Source: a virus. From it: 42,481 nt of DNA. The translations under genes were made by a program, and so were the position numbers. Of the stretch, positions 1 through 6,822 are shown piece after piece. Each line of letters begins with the position of its first letter. The stretch's first letter is position 1. A model generated the notes under the pieces. The model had not been told where the DNA came from and did no database searches. It saw only the letters and a program-made list of their open reading frames with translations. The DNA is taken from the IMG/VR virus record IMGVR_UViG_3300047470_000534, positions 1 through 42,481 of that record; one strand, given 5' to 3'.

Positions 1-255
1 TCAAGCCAGCGCAGCGTCAATATAGGCGTCTATCACCTCACTAATGATGCTTGCATCAAAGCCGATTCTGCTGGCCTTGATCGCAACATCCTCGTCCCAT
101 CCGTCCGAATATTTCGCCGCCGCCAGGGCAGCTCGCGCGCTCGACCGATAGGCTTCGCAATCTCCGAACCTTTCCATGGTGGTTACGGATGGCAGGCCAT
201 GGCGCACGCGGTCATCATTCAATAGCGCCAGCGCCATCCGCTCGATGATGTTCAT
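1..255 (-). CDS. hypothetical protein, last gene of the leftward phage operon
   Basis: An 84-residue acidic, largely helical protein that I do not recognise. I chose the ATG at 255 (protein begins M-N-I-I-E-R) over an upstream in-frame start because it overlaps the stop of the preceding small gene in the ATGA pattern repeated throughout this operon. The stop codon is at the first bases of the window, so the gene looks complete. It is read after the integrase, so it belongs to the phage operon and the prophage end probably lies further left. Confidence 0.6.
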   Translation of the reverse strand: MNIIERMALALLNDDRVRHGLPSVTTMERFGDCEAYRSSARAALAAAKYSDGWDEDVAIKASRIGFDASIISEVIDAYIDAALA

Positions 256-350
256 CCACCATTCCCTTTCTTGATCCCGTAAGCGATGGTGCCGAAGACA
301 ATAGAGAAGCACAGCAGCGTCACCCATTGCCAGTTGAGCCATTCGGTCAT
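252..350 (-). CDS. small single-span membrane protein (32 aa)
   Basis: A 32-residue peptide, M-T-E-W-L-N-W then a hydrophobic stretch (about residues 8-26), ending in K-K-G-N-G-G. This fits one transmembrane helix with a basic end. The reading frame is open upstream into the integrase, but the ATG at 350 lies 4 bases beyond the integrase stop and its own stop overlaps the next start (ATGA), which favours the short form. Function unknown. Confidence 0.5.
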   Translation of the reverse strand: MTEWLNWQWVTLLCFSIVFGTIAYGIKKGNGG

Positions 351-354
351 CGCC

Positions 355-1638
355 TCAATTCCCTTTCTCAACGCGCTCGCCGAGCGCCTGGATATGCTCC
401 CGCCGCTTGAGGGCGATCCGCCGCCCCTTCTCAGCCGTCGCTTTGTTGTAAGTCCGCGTCTGCGCGAGCGTCTTGTGACCGGAGATCGGCCGCACGTCCG
501 CCTCGCCGCTGTCGCCGATCTCGGTGATGCCTCCATGGCGAAAACCGGTGAACGTCATGGCCTTGGGCAGCCCCGCCTTCGTGCAGATCCTGCGATGCAC
601 CGTCGACATCCAGCGCTGATCGAACGGCTGGCCGTTGCGCTCATCCACGATGATCGGCCCGACCGGCTGGCCGAACTCATCCCGCACCGCGCGCTCGCGC
701 AGGTCCGTCAGCTCGCGCTCCAGATCGGGGTAAAGCTGCACCGCCTCCCCCTCGATATCGATCGCCAGATCCAGCCAGACCGGGTTGCCCGTCTTCCGCT
801 GGATCAGCGCCATCGCCGCGCCCGGCTTGTAGACGGACCATTGCAGGCCCGCCGGCGGATCGCGTCCTTCCTTTACCGCCTCTTCATCCGGCCAGAAGCC
901 AAAGACCTGGCTGACGCGCTGACACGCCTCGAAACAGAGCGCGGCAGCAGCGGCCATGTTCTGATAGCCCATGGCCCGCGCCGTCTCGCGGTAGAGGTCA
1001 TATTCCGCGCGCGTCGTCGGCCGATTCTCACCGGCTGGCGTACTCTTGATCCCCATGCCCGCGAATGGATTATCCTTCACGCCCGTCGTGCGCTTGTGGC
1101 GCGCCGCCCACTTCCAGACGAGGCGGCAGACCTGCATGCAATAGGCGGCCTCGCGCTCGCCCTTCTCGCGCAGCTTGCGGTAGAGGGTGTCGGCCGTCTC
1201 GCCGTCCATGTCGGCGGCCCTGCGGTGGCCCAGCGTGCCGCCTGCCTTCGTGGGATAGGCGGCGACGATCTCCATGAGGCGGCGATAGTCGCGCTGCGTC
1301 TTGGGCTTCAGGTCGGTGAAGCGCTCCTGCTGGCGATACCAGCCGAACAGCCAGGCGATCGAGCCGGGCTTGAGCGTCTTGCGCTCCGCGCCCAGGCGCC
1401 ACTCCTTCAGCGTCTCGTTCAGGCCCTCTGCCTTGGCGACGGCCGTATCGTGGCTCGTGCCGAGCGCGGACGATTCGACCGGGCAGGGAAAGCCGTGCCG
1501 CACGGCCGGGGTGCGGGCGCCTGTCTTCGGATCCTTGACCGTCGCCCAGTGCGGCAGCTTCCAGTAATAGGCATGCTCGCCCGACGCGAGTTTCACGCGG
1601 GTGACGTAGGCAGGTAGCTTGACGATCGCCTTGCCCAT
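355..1638 (-). CDS. int: phage tyrosine recombinase / integrase
   Basis: A 427-residue site-specific recombinase that would integrate and excise the phage. The N-terminal part (about 1-200) contains a SAM-like core-binding region; the catalytic domain follows. Visible catalytic residues by motif: box I Arg241 (EACQRVSQVFG), hairpin Lys282 (QRKTGNP), box II Arg367 (TGFRHGG), His388 (SGHKT) and nucleophile Tyr397 (TRTYNKA). The usual His of the H-x-x-R motif appears to be Thr364. The start at 1638 shares bases with the stop of the upstream excisionase-like gene (TAATG), so the two are probably coupled. The gene lies at the far end of the leftward operon and so is under the same operator pair near 6770-6821. 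Length and motif order are normal for a phage integrase. Confidence 0.92.
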   Translation of the reverse strand: MGKAIVKLPAYVTRVKLASGEHAYYWKLPHWATVKDPKTGARTPAVRHGFPCPVESSALGTSHDTAVAKAEGLNETLKEWRLGAERKTLKPGSIAWLFGWYRQQERFTDLKPKTQRDYRRLMEIVAAYPTKAGGTLGHRRAADMDGETADTLYRKLREKGEREAAYCMQVCRLVWKWAARHKRTTGVKDNPFAGMGIKSTPAGENRPTTRAEYDLYRETARAMGYQNMAAAAALCFEACQRVSQVFGFWPDEEAVKEGRDPPAGLQWSVYKPGAAMALIQRKTGNPVWLDLAIDIEGEAVQLYPDLERELTDLRERAVRDEFGQPVGPIIVDERNGQPFDQRWMSTVHRRICTKAGLPKAMTFTGFRHGGITEIGDSGEADVRPISGHKTLAQTRTYNKATAEKGRRIALKRREHIQALGERVEKGN

Positions 1639-1868
1639 TACAGTTCGATGCCGCCCTTACCTTCGGTGCCGAACAGGTCGGCGAGCGCCGCGTCCAGGTC
1701 GGAGCGCAGGGCCAGCATCGCGCCGCGGGGGCCGCGCGGGCGAAAGCGCACCTTGGCGACCCGCTCCCACTCGCGCATCTGGTCGGTGCTGACGCCGGTA
1801 TAGGCCAGCGCAAGGTCGCGATTCATTCCGGCTGGCCAGTCGGGCAGCTTTTCAAGTGCGAGGCCCAT
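1638..1868 (-). CDS. small helix-turn-helix protein, probable excisionase / recombination directionality factor
   Basis: 76 residues. The segment from about residue 15 (NRDLALAYTGVSTDQMREW) resembles the winged-helix DNA-binding part of AlpA/excisionase proteins, in which a helix-turn-helix is followed by a basic wing (RFRPRGPRGA). A GGAG box 9 bases upstream supports the ATG at 1868; the start lies inside the end of the preceding gene. It directly precedes and overlaps int, as expected of xis. The excisionase assignment rests on position and a weak domain likeness. Confidence 0.6.
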   Translation of the reverse strand: MGLALEKLPDWPAGMNRDLALAYTGVSTDQMREWERVAKVRFRPRGPRGAMLALRSDLDAALADLFGTEGKGGIEL

Positions 1869-2355
1869 CGGGCATGCTCCATGGTGCGAGAGTGCGGGTG
1901 TAGGGCAGCATCAGCGGGTGGCACGGATGACCATCTTTCGCTGGCGCGCCGATCGACATCGGCTCCAGATGCATTGCCCGAGCGATGCGATCGACCTCGC
2001 GCCACTGTTCGCGCAACCGTTTAGGCAGCTTTCCGGCCGGACCCCATGCAAAAACACAGCGCTGCACGTCGAGGAATATCTCGGCGAGGCGATAGCCGTT
2101 GTCGGGGCCGACGGGATCGACGGCCGCCGCCAGTGCCCGGACGTCGGTCGACCGGAAGGCGAACAGATTGCCGACAATCAGCCTGCCCCACCCATATCGG
2201 TTACCGAAGCCGCGTAGCTTGCGAATGGTAGCGTCATCCTGCGTGGCATCGGCCGTCGAGGGATTGACCATGATAATCGCGGTCGCACCCTCGCCCGGCC
2301 CGTCGCGTTCGAGGCGATAGCGGAAGGTGTGGCAGGGAGATATGATGGCCTTCAT
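1852..2355 (-). CDS. DUF1643 family protein
   Basis: 167 residues. The features I associate with DUF1643 are present: an N-terminal FRYRLER strand, the motif IIMVNPSTADA-x-x-DDAT (about residues 27-43), RLIVGNLFAFRSTD and, near the C-terminus, HPCHPLML. The family is common in phages and bacterial accessory regions and its biochemical function is unknown to me. The ATG at 2355 is preferred because it follows a GAAGGG box and overlaps the upstream stop (ATGA); the frame stays open for 19 codons further upstream. Confidence 0.8.
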   Translation of the reverse strand: MKAIISPCHTFRYRLERDGPGEGATAIIMVNPSTADATQDDATIRKLRGFGNRYGWGRLIVGNLFAFRSTDVRALAAAVDPVGPDNGYRLAEIFLDVQRCVFAWGPAGKLPKRLREQWREVDRIARAMHLEPMSIGAPAKDGHPCHPLMLPYTRTLAPWSMPDGPRT

Positions 2356-2531
2356 ACTGCACCCTTCGTCGGCTTGCGGTAACTGGCCCTCCAGAATGGG
2401 AGAGAGGACCACTCTTTCTCAGGCATCACATACGGATCGCCCCTGAATGGCCGAAGCATGACCCAGCCCTTTGCCTTGGCCATAAAGCACAGGCACCCAA
2501 GGGTAGGGTGTTGCCGCCGCTCGCCGATCAT
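2352..2531 (-). CDS. small hypothetical phage protein (59 aa)
   Basis: A short reading frame read directly from the sequence. It overlaps the stop of its upstream neighbour at 2528-2531 and the start of DUF1643 at 2352-2355, both as ATGA, so it fills exactly the space between two genes. The protein is basic with a hydrophobic start; GWVMLRPFRGDP and EKEWSSLPFWRASYRKP are recognisable blocks. I do not know its function. The double overlap is the main reason for calling it. Confidence 0.65.
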   Translation of the reverse strand: MIGERRQHPTLGCLCFMAKAKGWVMLRPFRGDPYVMPEKEWSSLPFWRASYRKPTKGAV

Positions 2532-2920
2532 GCCGACGCCCTCTCGATCAACAGCTGCTCGCGAATGCGCAGCCCCAGCCGCGTCAGTCGGCAGTAGCCG
2601 CGATTGCGGTTCTGATATGAATAGCCCTCCCCGCCGACCATGATCCCGCGACGGGCAAGTGCCGCGCAGGTATCGAGGCCGACGCCGCGCGTTTCCACGA
2701 CATAGGTGAAGTCTTGGCCGTCATCGTCAGCTGGCCGGTGCGGCTGGAGGCGACAGAGCAGGCGCTTCTGCGGGTCCGACAGTCCGGCGACGACGACGGC
2801 GATGGCCGCCTGCCCTTCCGCGAGCATGACGTGCAGCTGCGCGGCCTGGCGCTCATCTGCACCGGCACGGCGATCGGCATCGTCGCGTTCGGCGCGCAGG
2901 GTTTCGAGGGTGTCGGTCAT
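2528..2920 (-). CDS. hypothetical protein with coiled-coil N-terminus and winged-helix-like C-terminus
   Basis: 130 residues. The first 35 are charged and helical (LETLRAERDDADRRAGADER), probably coiled coil. The rest (from SDPQKRLLCRLQ to RLTRLGLRIREQLL) reads like a small winged-helix module of the type found in phage regulators. Its start overlaps by ATGA the stop of the alternative frame of the methyltransferase gene (2917-2920), not that of the methyltransferase itself, which ends 36 bases earlier. Function unknown. Confidence 0.6.
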   Translation of the reverse strand: MTDTLETLRAERDDADRRAGADERQAAQLHVMLAEGQAAIAVVVAGLSDPQKRLLCRLQPHRPADDDGQDFTYVVETRGVGLDTCAALARRGIMVGGEGYSYQNRNRGYCRLTRLGLRIREQLLIERASA

Positions 2921-4005
2921 GCCGCCTCTCCAAAAAGATTACCCTGTCCGGTCACGTCAGATGCCGAGACGAGCGCTGAGAGATAGGAAGGCATCAGCAG
3001 CCACCAGCGGATCCACGCCGTTTCCTGTCGCTCGAAGCCGCTCAACCCGGTTGGCCATCGCATCAAAGCCTCTACGAAGATGGGATTGAGCCTCCTCTTC
3101 ACTGAGGGCTGGTTGGAGTTCGGGGAATCGGTCGAGTACATCGATCCACCGGCTATCGGTTGGGCCGGGGATGACGGCCGGCGGAAGTGCGAGGCGACCT
3201 CGTTGAGCGGCCGTGCATTGTGATCCAGCGGGTTGACTTGGCTCACGCCCTTGTGATCGCGCGCCTGCGGCCCCGGCCCCGGCCACGCCTGAGCCTGATT
3301 GGGCAATTCCATCTTGCCGACACCAGCAGAACCGCGCGCATCCGCATTCATTGGACCGGCCCAATTCACCGCCACCGGCGTCATCCACTCCATTGCCTGA
3401 TCTTGAAGGTTCGCCGTGTGTCCGCCCGCCAAGCGCTTGCTCATCGGCTGCGCCCCACCGCGCTGGCTGTCGTCCGTCGGCGATCGCCATGATGAACAGT
3501 CGCTCGCGCCGCATGGTGTTTCCCGCTGCGGCCGAGCTGAATATTCCCGCCGCAACGCGGTAGCCCAGTCGCTCCAGTGTCGGCACGATGGCCCAGAGCT
3601 GTCCGTCAGCATTGCCCGGGACGTTCTCGCGGAAGATAAGATCAGGCCTGCACTCCTCGGCGAGGCGGCAGACCTGGGGGGCAAGGAAGCGATCGCCGTC
3701 GGCGCCAGCGCGCTTTCCGGCAACGCTGTTGTCCTGACAGGGGTCGCCTGAAGCGAGGATATGAACGACGCCACGCCATGGTCGAGCATCGAAGGTGAGC
3801 ATGTCAGACCAGACAGGCGCCGGATGAAGCCACCATGCTTCCATCGACGCGACCAGGCTGCCGACTGCTGCGACTTCCCTCTCCACGTAGCAGATGCCGC
3901 GACCAACCTCTCCGCGATGATGGAGGGCGAGCAGGATTCCGAGTTCGAGGCCTCCGACGCCTGCGCAGAGGGACATGATGTTTCGGGGATGTAGAGCCAT
4001 GTCAT
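2917..4005 (-). CDS. alternative-frame Ser/Trp-Pro-rich protein overlapping the cytosine methyltransferase
   Basis: A second reading frame is open over the entire methyltransferase gene (362 residues from ATG 4005). It fits the operon at both ends: its start overlaps the upstream stop (ATGA, 4002-4005) and its stop overlaps the next start (ATGA, 2917-2920). The protein is Ser/Ala/Arg-rich at first, then has W-x-T-P-like repeats (EWMTPVAVNW, AWPGPGPQARDHKG) and the block LNPIFVEALMRWPTG (3052-3090) followed by ETAWIRWW. I recall similar serine-rich phage proteins with WPTPxARD repeats and LNPxFVEWLMGWP blocks, so this may be a true protein rather than a shadow. The alternative is that conservation of the methyltransferase frame forces this composition. 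Confidence 0.45.
   Translation of the reverse strand: MTWLYIPETSCPSAQASEASNSESCSPSIIAERLVAASATWRGKSQQSAAWSRRWKHGGFIRRLSGLTCSPSMLDHGVASFISSLQATPVRTTALPESALAPTAIASLPPRSAASPRSAGLILSSARTSRAMLTDSSGPSCRHWSDWATALRREYSARPQRETPCGASDCSSWRSPTDDSQRGGAQPMSKRLAGGHTANLQDQAMEWMTPVAVNWAGPMNADARGSAGVGKMELPNQAQAWPGPGPQARDHKGVSQVNPLDHNARPLNEVASHFRRPSSPAQPIAGGSMYSTDSPNSNQPSVKRRLNPIFVEALMRWPTGLSGFERQETAWIRWWLLMPSYLSALVSASDVTGQGNLFGEAA
2957..4000 (-). CDS. C5 DNA cytosine methyltransferase
   Basis: About 347 residues from the ATG at 4000. It transfers a methyl group from SAM to C5 of cytosine in phage or host DNA. Motifs in order: I (MSLCAGVGGLELG, residues 9-21), IV with the catalytic cysteine (SGDPCQDNSVAGKRAG, Cys88), VI (RENV, 124-127), VIII (MRRERLF, 163-169), a short Gly/Ser-rich region in place of a normal target-recognition domain (about 180-275), then the C-terminal block NRVERLRATGNGVDP (317-331) corresponding to motifs IX/X. 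A longer start at 4039 would run into the upstream gene. Phages use such enzymes to avoid host restriction. The low-complexity recognition region is dual-coding with the frame described separately, which may constrain its composition. Confidence 0.88.
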   Translation of the reverse strand: MALHPRNIMSLCAGVGGLELGILLALHHRGEVGRGICYVEREVAAVGSLVASMEAWWLHPAPVWSDMLTFDARPWRGVVHILASGDPCQDNSVAGKRAGADGDRFLAPQVCRLAEECRPDLIFRENVPGNADGQLWAIVPTLERLGYRVAAGIFSSAAAGNTMRRERLFIMAIADGRQPARWGAADEQALGGRTHGEPSRSGNGVDDAGGGELGRSNECGCARFCWCRQDGIAQSGSGVAGAGAAGARSQGREPSQPAGSQCTAAQRGRLALPPAVIPGPTDSRWIDVLDRFPELQPALSEEEAQSHLRRGFDAMANRVERLRATGNGVDPLVAADAFLSLSARLGI

Positions 4006-4280
4006 GAGCGTTCCCACACGGGGCCATAGTCCACGACAACCGAACGCACCTGCGCCTCGCTGCCGACGAACACGGGATAGAATGTCAGGCCCGACATCAC
4101 GGACATGAAGACGCGGCCGGTGCGATTGACCTCTTCAATCTCGTCCGACGTCAGCTGCCAGCACGAGACGTTGCAAGGTCCGCCACGCTGGCGGAACGTG
4201 TGAAGGTCGGACACATCTTCACGGCCTTCCGGTGCCTTGAAAACGAAGTTCGATCCGGCGAAATCAACTGCATAGGCCAT
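4002..4280 (-). CDS. hypothetical phage protein (92 aa)
   Basis: 92 residues, soluble, with an acidic middle (TSDEIEEVNRTGRVFMSVMSG) and a C-terminal PVFVGSEAQVRSVVVDYGP. I do not recognise a named domain. Start and stop each overlap neighbouring genes (4280 with the upstream stop; ATGA at 4002-4005 downstream), so it belongs to the leftward operon. It precedes the methyltransferase, but nothing in the sequence ties it to methylation. Confidence 0.65.
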   Translation of the reverse strand: MAYAVDFAGSNFVFKAPEGREDVSDLHTFRQRGGPCNVSCWQLTSDEIEEVNRTGRVFMSVMSGLTFYPVFVGSEAQVRSVVVDYGPVWERS

Positions 4281-4693
4281 CAGTCCGGCCTCCCGATCAT
4301 CTCATTGTGGACAGCGACGATCGCGCTCAGCGCGCCCATCGCGGCGTGATTGTCGCCGAAGCTGACAAGGATCGTGCGCGCCCGCGTCTCATCATCGACG
4401 GCAACGATGTGCAGGCCGTCGGCTGGCCAGATCTCGTCTTCGCGCAGGTCGCCCGGCAGCCGGTCGCTTTCGAGCCATTGCTTGCCCCAGTGGGCGCGCA
4501 GGCGTTCGCAGGCAGCATCGAACGGGTCCGGCTCGGACTGCGGCACGCCATGCTCGTGGCAGAACTTGCACGAGGCGGGGTTGCGGCGGCACTGGGTGAG
4601 CCGCCCTTCCGTGCCGGACCTGGTGACGTGGCACGGGCCGTACTTGCCCATGCCGATCGTGAAGTCGTCGGTGTCGGCACCGAACTTGCTCAT
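4280..4693 (-). CDS. hypothetical protein with Cys/His cluster (137 aa)
   Basis: 137 residues. An N-terminal cluster (CHV at 21-23, then C-R-R-N-P-A-S-C-K-F-C-H-E-H at about 35-48) could bind a metal ion, although spacing does not match a finger family I know. The second half contains WPADGLHIVAVDDETRARTILVSFG. It overlaps its upstream neighbour by ATGA (4690-4693) and abuts the next gene. Function unknown. Confidence 0.65.
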   Translation of the reverse strand: MSKFGADTDDFTIGMGKYGPCHVTRSGTEGRLTQCRRNPASCKFCHEHGVPQSEPDPFDAACERLRAHWGKQWLESDRLPGDLREDEIWPADGLHIVAVDDETRARTILVSFGDNHAAMGALSAIVAVHNEMIGRPD

Positions 4694-5571
4694 GCCGCAA
4701 TCCTTTTCATGGCGTCGCGGAAGCGCGCGGCATCCTCAAAGCGCTCTTCGCTGACGGCCAACTTCAGACGGCGATCGACGGCGGCGCGAGGATTGCGAGC
4801 AACGCGGCGCGGTTCAGTGGCGGGGCTGCATCGGAACAGTTCGTGCCGAGACAGCTGAGTATAATCACGAGGGCCTGGCCCATAGACTACGAGCCACATG
4901 CCGTTGATCCCGCCATAGGCCTTACCGCGCGCAAGTCGCCCGCCGCGATCGCGGAAATACAGCACCTCGCCATGAGTGATCGGATCAGGATCTTGCGAGT
5001 TCCAAGAGGCAAGCTCCTTCGGCGCAGGCCATCCGCTTTCGTCGCGCACAAACCGATGCTCCCCGCGCCGCCGCTCGTAAACGCCGTCCCAAGTGGCATT
5101 GAAATAGGCCAGCGGGTCGGGATTGGGGCTTTCCGGCTTTGTATCGAATACGAAGCCGCGCGAAATCAGATGCGCCGACATAGTGCGCCGCGCGCCTTCA
5201 AACGCTTTCCTGATCAGATAAGGCATTTTTGACAGCTGGTCGAAGTCGTATCGACCGCCATGGTGGTTAACCGTGACTATCTCCTGATAGAACTCGAATT
5301 TGCTGCCCATAGGGTAGACCTCGGCGTTGACGTATAGGACACCGCCGGGCGTTGCCCGCTGACCAAGCCAATGACTTTTCGCCAACGACGGCCAAAGCTC
5401 CACCACCTTGGGGTCGCGCTGCCAAGCGAACCCCTTTGCTTCCAGTACGTCCTTGATCCGGTTGAACGTCTCCCAATCGTTATCATGCCAAAGGCCCCGG
5501 CGATCCATGCGGCCGGATTGCGCGTCGACGTTGATCGACGCGTCATAAAATCTGAAGCTGCGCCCGCTCAC
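4690..5571 (-). CDS. hypothetical protein with a C-terminal UVR-like helical hairpin (293 aa)
   Basis: The largest unrecognised protein of the operon. The main body (1-255) is rich in aromatic residues (FRFYDASINVD, KSHWLGQRATPGG, WDGVYERRRGEHRFV) and matches no domain I can name. The last 30 residues, LKLAVSEERFEDAARFRDAM, look like the UVR helical hairpin of UvrB/UvrC and other protein-interaction modules (pattern L-x-x-A-V-x-x-E-x-F-E-x-A-A-x-x-R-D). That suggests a C-terminal protein-protein contact. The gene overlaps both neighbours by 4 bases. Confidence 0.65.
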   Translation of the reverse strand: MSGRSFRFYDASINVDAQSGRMDRRGLWHDNDWETFNRIKDVLEAKGFAWQRDPKVVELWPSLAKSHWLGQRATPGGVLYVNAEVYPMGSKFEFYQEIVTVNHHGGRYDFDQLSKMPYLIRKAFEGARRTMSAHLISRGFVFDTKPESPNPDPLAYFNATWDGVYERRRGEHRFVRDESGWPAPKELASWNSQDPDPITHGEVLYFRDRGGRLARGKAYGGINGMWLVVYGPGPRDYTQLSRHELFRCSPATEPRRVARNPRAAVDRRLKLAVSEERFEDAARFRDAMKRIAA

Positions 5572-5852
5572 TGTTCACTCTCCCGCTGGCACGGGGCGAC
5601 CCGCGCGCAATCGCTGGCGCAGACCGGGCAGTCGCATTTGTCGCCCGGATCGGATTGGTTTGCGGGCCGACCGGCCTCGACGGCCGACCCGCGTGGATCA
5701 GATGACAGCCCATGGGGGCGAGAGCTGTCCGAGGCTCCTGCCGGCTGCGCGGTCGGGGGGATGACGCACAGCTCCGGCAAGGCGGATTGGTTGATGAGGC
5801 GGCGCATGCGCATGAGCCGGGTGAAGGCGAGCGCGGCGTGGTTGATGTCCAT
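5568..5852 (-). CDS. hypothetical protein with Cys-rich C-terminus (94 aa)
   Basis: 94 residues from the ATG at 5852, chosen because it overlaps the upstream stop (TGATG). The N-terminal part is helical (MDINHAALAFTRLMRMRRLI), the middle is low-complexity, and the end carries CDCPVCASDC, four Cys in ten residues that could bind zinc. Longer in-frame starts exist upstream but would cover the preceding membrane-protein gene. Confidence 0.5.
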   Translation of the reverse strand: MDINHAALAFTRLMRMRRLINQSALPELCVIPPTAQPAGASDSSRPHGLSSDPRGSAVEAGRPANQSDPGDKCDCPVCASDCARVAPCQRESEQ

Positions 5853-6004
5853 CACTGGGCTGCGCCCCACAGCGCGGCGATGGTGCGACACAGCGCGGCC
5901 AGCAGCTTGAACGCGCCGGTCCACATGGCAGCGCCAACGACGCACATGCCGAAGAACATGGCCGGGTGCATGTTGATGGCGGGCGGGTCAGCGTCGGGGC
6001 GCAT
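5852..6004 (-). CDS. small membrane protein (50 aa)
   Basis: A 50-residue reading frame with an excellent ribosome-binding site (AAGGAGG, 7 bases before ATG 6004). The segment MFFGMCVVGAAMW to LLAALCRTIAALWG is hydrophobic and could form one or two membrane helices. Its stop overlaps the next start. It is too short for most gene finders. Function unknown. Confidence 0.55.
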   Translation of the reverse strand: MRPDADPPAINMHPAMFFGMCVVGAAMWTGAFKLLAALCRTIAALWGAAQ

Positions 6005-6149
6005 GGGCGGCCTCCTTCGGGATCGGATCGAACAGCAGGGCGGCGGCCATCTTGTCGCGGTACTGCCAGAGCATGCGGACCGTGACGGCGAGCGAGCCGA
6101 TGCCAGCGGCGGCGAAGAGGCTGGCGGCGAAGAGGTAAAAAACGCTCAT
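5988..6149 (-). CDS. small membrane protein (53 aa)
   Basis: 53 residues from ATG 6149, which overlaps the upstream stop (ATGA). One clear transmembrane helix (VFYLFAASLFAAAGIGSLAV, residues 3-22) followed by a basic cytoplasmic-type tail (WQYRDKM ... HAPRR). It overlaps the next small membrane-protein gene by 17 bases, so the two are probably co-expressed and may act together. Superinfection exclusion is a possible role for such proteins, but nothing here proves it. Confidence 0.55.
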   Translation of the reverse strand: MSVFYLFAASLFAAAGIGSLAVTVRMLWQYRDKMAAALLFDPIPKEAAHAPRR

Positions 6150-6442
6150 GCCAGTTCGCCTTTCGCTTTTGCGATGGTGACGCGAGCCTTTTGCATGGCC
6201 GCCGATTGCCAACGGGCGCCGTGATCTGTGCGCGGCTGGCACATAGCCAGCGCCTCCATCGCGTCCTGAAGGGCGTCCAGCAGTTCCGGCGCGGCGGCGA
6301 TCAGGCGGGCGTTGGCGTCAAGCGTCTGCCCATGAGCAAGAACAGCAACATGGGTGACATGACCATTGGCGTCATCAGGGCCAAAAACGGTGGATCGGTT
6401 AGCCATCCAAGGCCCCGGCGTATGCTTCGCATCGGCGCTCAT
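6146..6442 (-). CDS. phage protein of the HTPGPW / NARLIAAAPELL type (98 aa)
   Basis: 98 residues. The N-terminal HTPGPW, central ANARLIAAAPELLDAL and following helical tail are hallmarks of a very widespread but uncharacterised family of small phage proteins. It overlaps both neighbours by 4 bases. The function of the family is unknown to me; its place in the early leftward operon suggests a role soon after infection or induction. Confidence 0.75.
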   Translation of the reverse strand: MSADAKHTPGPWMANRSTVFGPDDANGHVTHVAVLAHGQTLDANARLIAAAPELLDALQDAMEALAMCQPRTDHGARWQSAAMQKARVTIAKAKGELA

Positions 6443-6711
6443 GCCGCCACCAGCGCAGTGACCGGAACGCCGTTGATCTGCGCTTCAAGCATTTCGGCGG
6501 CGCGGATCATGCGGCTGGCGCCGTTGATGAGCAGGTCGCGCGCCTGGTCCGCGTCGGTCAGCAGCAGTTCGTGCGCTTCCCTCGCGTCATGGGCGGCGAT
6601 GTTGATCAGGTCGACTGGCCGGAGCGCCGTCGCGTCGGGGTGGCTCAGGGCGCCAACGCGCGAGAGCGTCTGCGCTACTGCTGAGCCGATGCTGTAGGAT
6701 GGGATTGCCAT
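6439..6711 (-). CDS. hypothetical protein, first gene of the leftward operon (90 aa)
   Basis: 90 residues, predicted all-helical (NIAAHDAREAHELLLTDADQ, SRMIRAAEMLEAQING). Strong ribosome-binding site GGGGAGG about 6 bases before ATG 6711. It is the first gene behind the promoter at 6770-6798, with a leader of roughly 50 bases. No named family recognised. Being first in a repressor-controlled operon, it would be one of the earliest products made on induction. Confidence 0.65.
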   Translation of the reverse strand: MAIPSYSIGSAVAQTLSRVGALSHPDATALRPVDLINIAAHDAREAHELLLTDADQARDLLINGASRMIRAAEMLEAQINGVPVTALVAA

Positions 6712-6769
6712 CGGAACCTCCCCACCGTGGCGGCCGGCTGGATGCGCGGCGCGTCAGGTGATGGGCACT

Positions 6770-6798
6770 TTATTACGATTATCGCAATCTCTCGTCAA
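6770..6798 (-). promoter_or_regulatory. predicted promoter of the leftward operon (P_L)
   Basis: On the minus strand, TTGACG (6798-6793) and TAATAA (6775-6770) are separated by 17 bases, a sigma70-type arrangement. The -10 box and spacer overlap the 17-bp operator at 6772-6788, so a bound repressor would occlude RNA polymerase. The next gene downstream starts at 6711. Confidence 0.6.
6772..6788. promoter_or_regulatory. repressor operator O_L1
   Basis: ATTACGATTATCGCAAT fits the 17-bp palindromic consensus ATTRCGR-N3-YCGYAAT seen in both control regions. It covers the -10 region of the predicted leftward promoter. Confidence 0.75.
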
Positions 6799-6804
6799 TG
6801 CTAA

Positions 6805-6821
6805 ATTGCGGTTGTCGCAAT
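6805..6821. promoter_or_regulatory. repressor operator O_L2
   Basis: ATTGCGGTTGTCGCAAT is another copy of the 17-bp palindrome. Its centre is 33 bp from that of O_L1, the same spacing as between two operators in the cI/cro region. It lies just behind the stop codon of the HIRAN gene and upstream of the -35 box. Confidence 0.75.
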
Positions 6822-6822
6822 T

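Noticed and set aside
1-350. Left attachment site next to the integrase
   Set aside because: Two small genes continue the operon behind int and no sequence here was found duplicated at the right side; no tRNA-like structure was seen.
286-1617. Long open frame on the plus strand opposite the integrase
   Set aside because: It is an antisense shadow of int: the minus strand shows full catalytic motifs and coupled neighbours, while this frame is Arg/Leu-rich with no recognisable domain.
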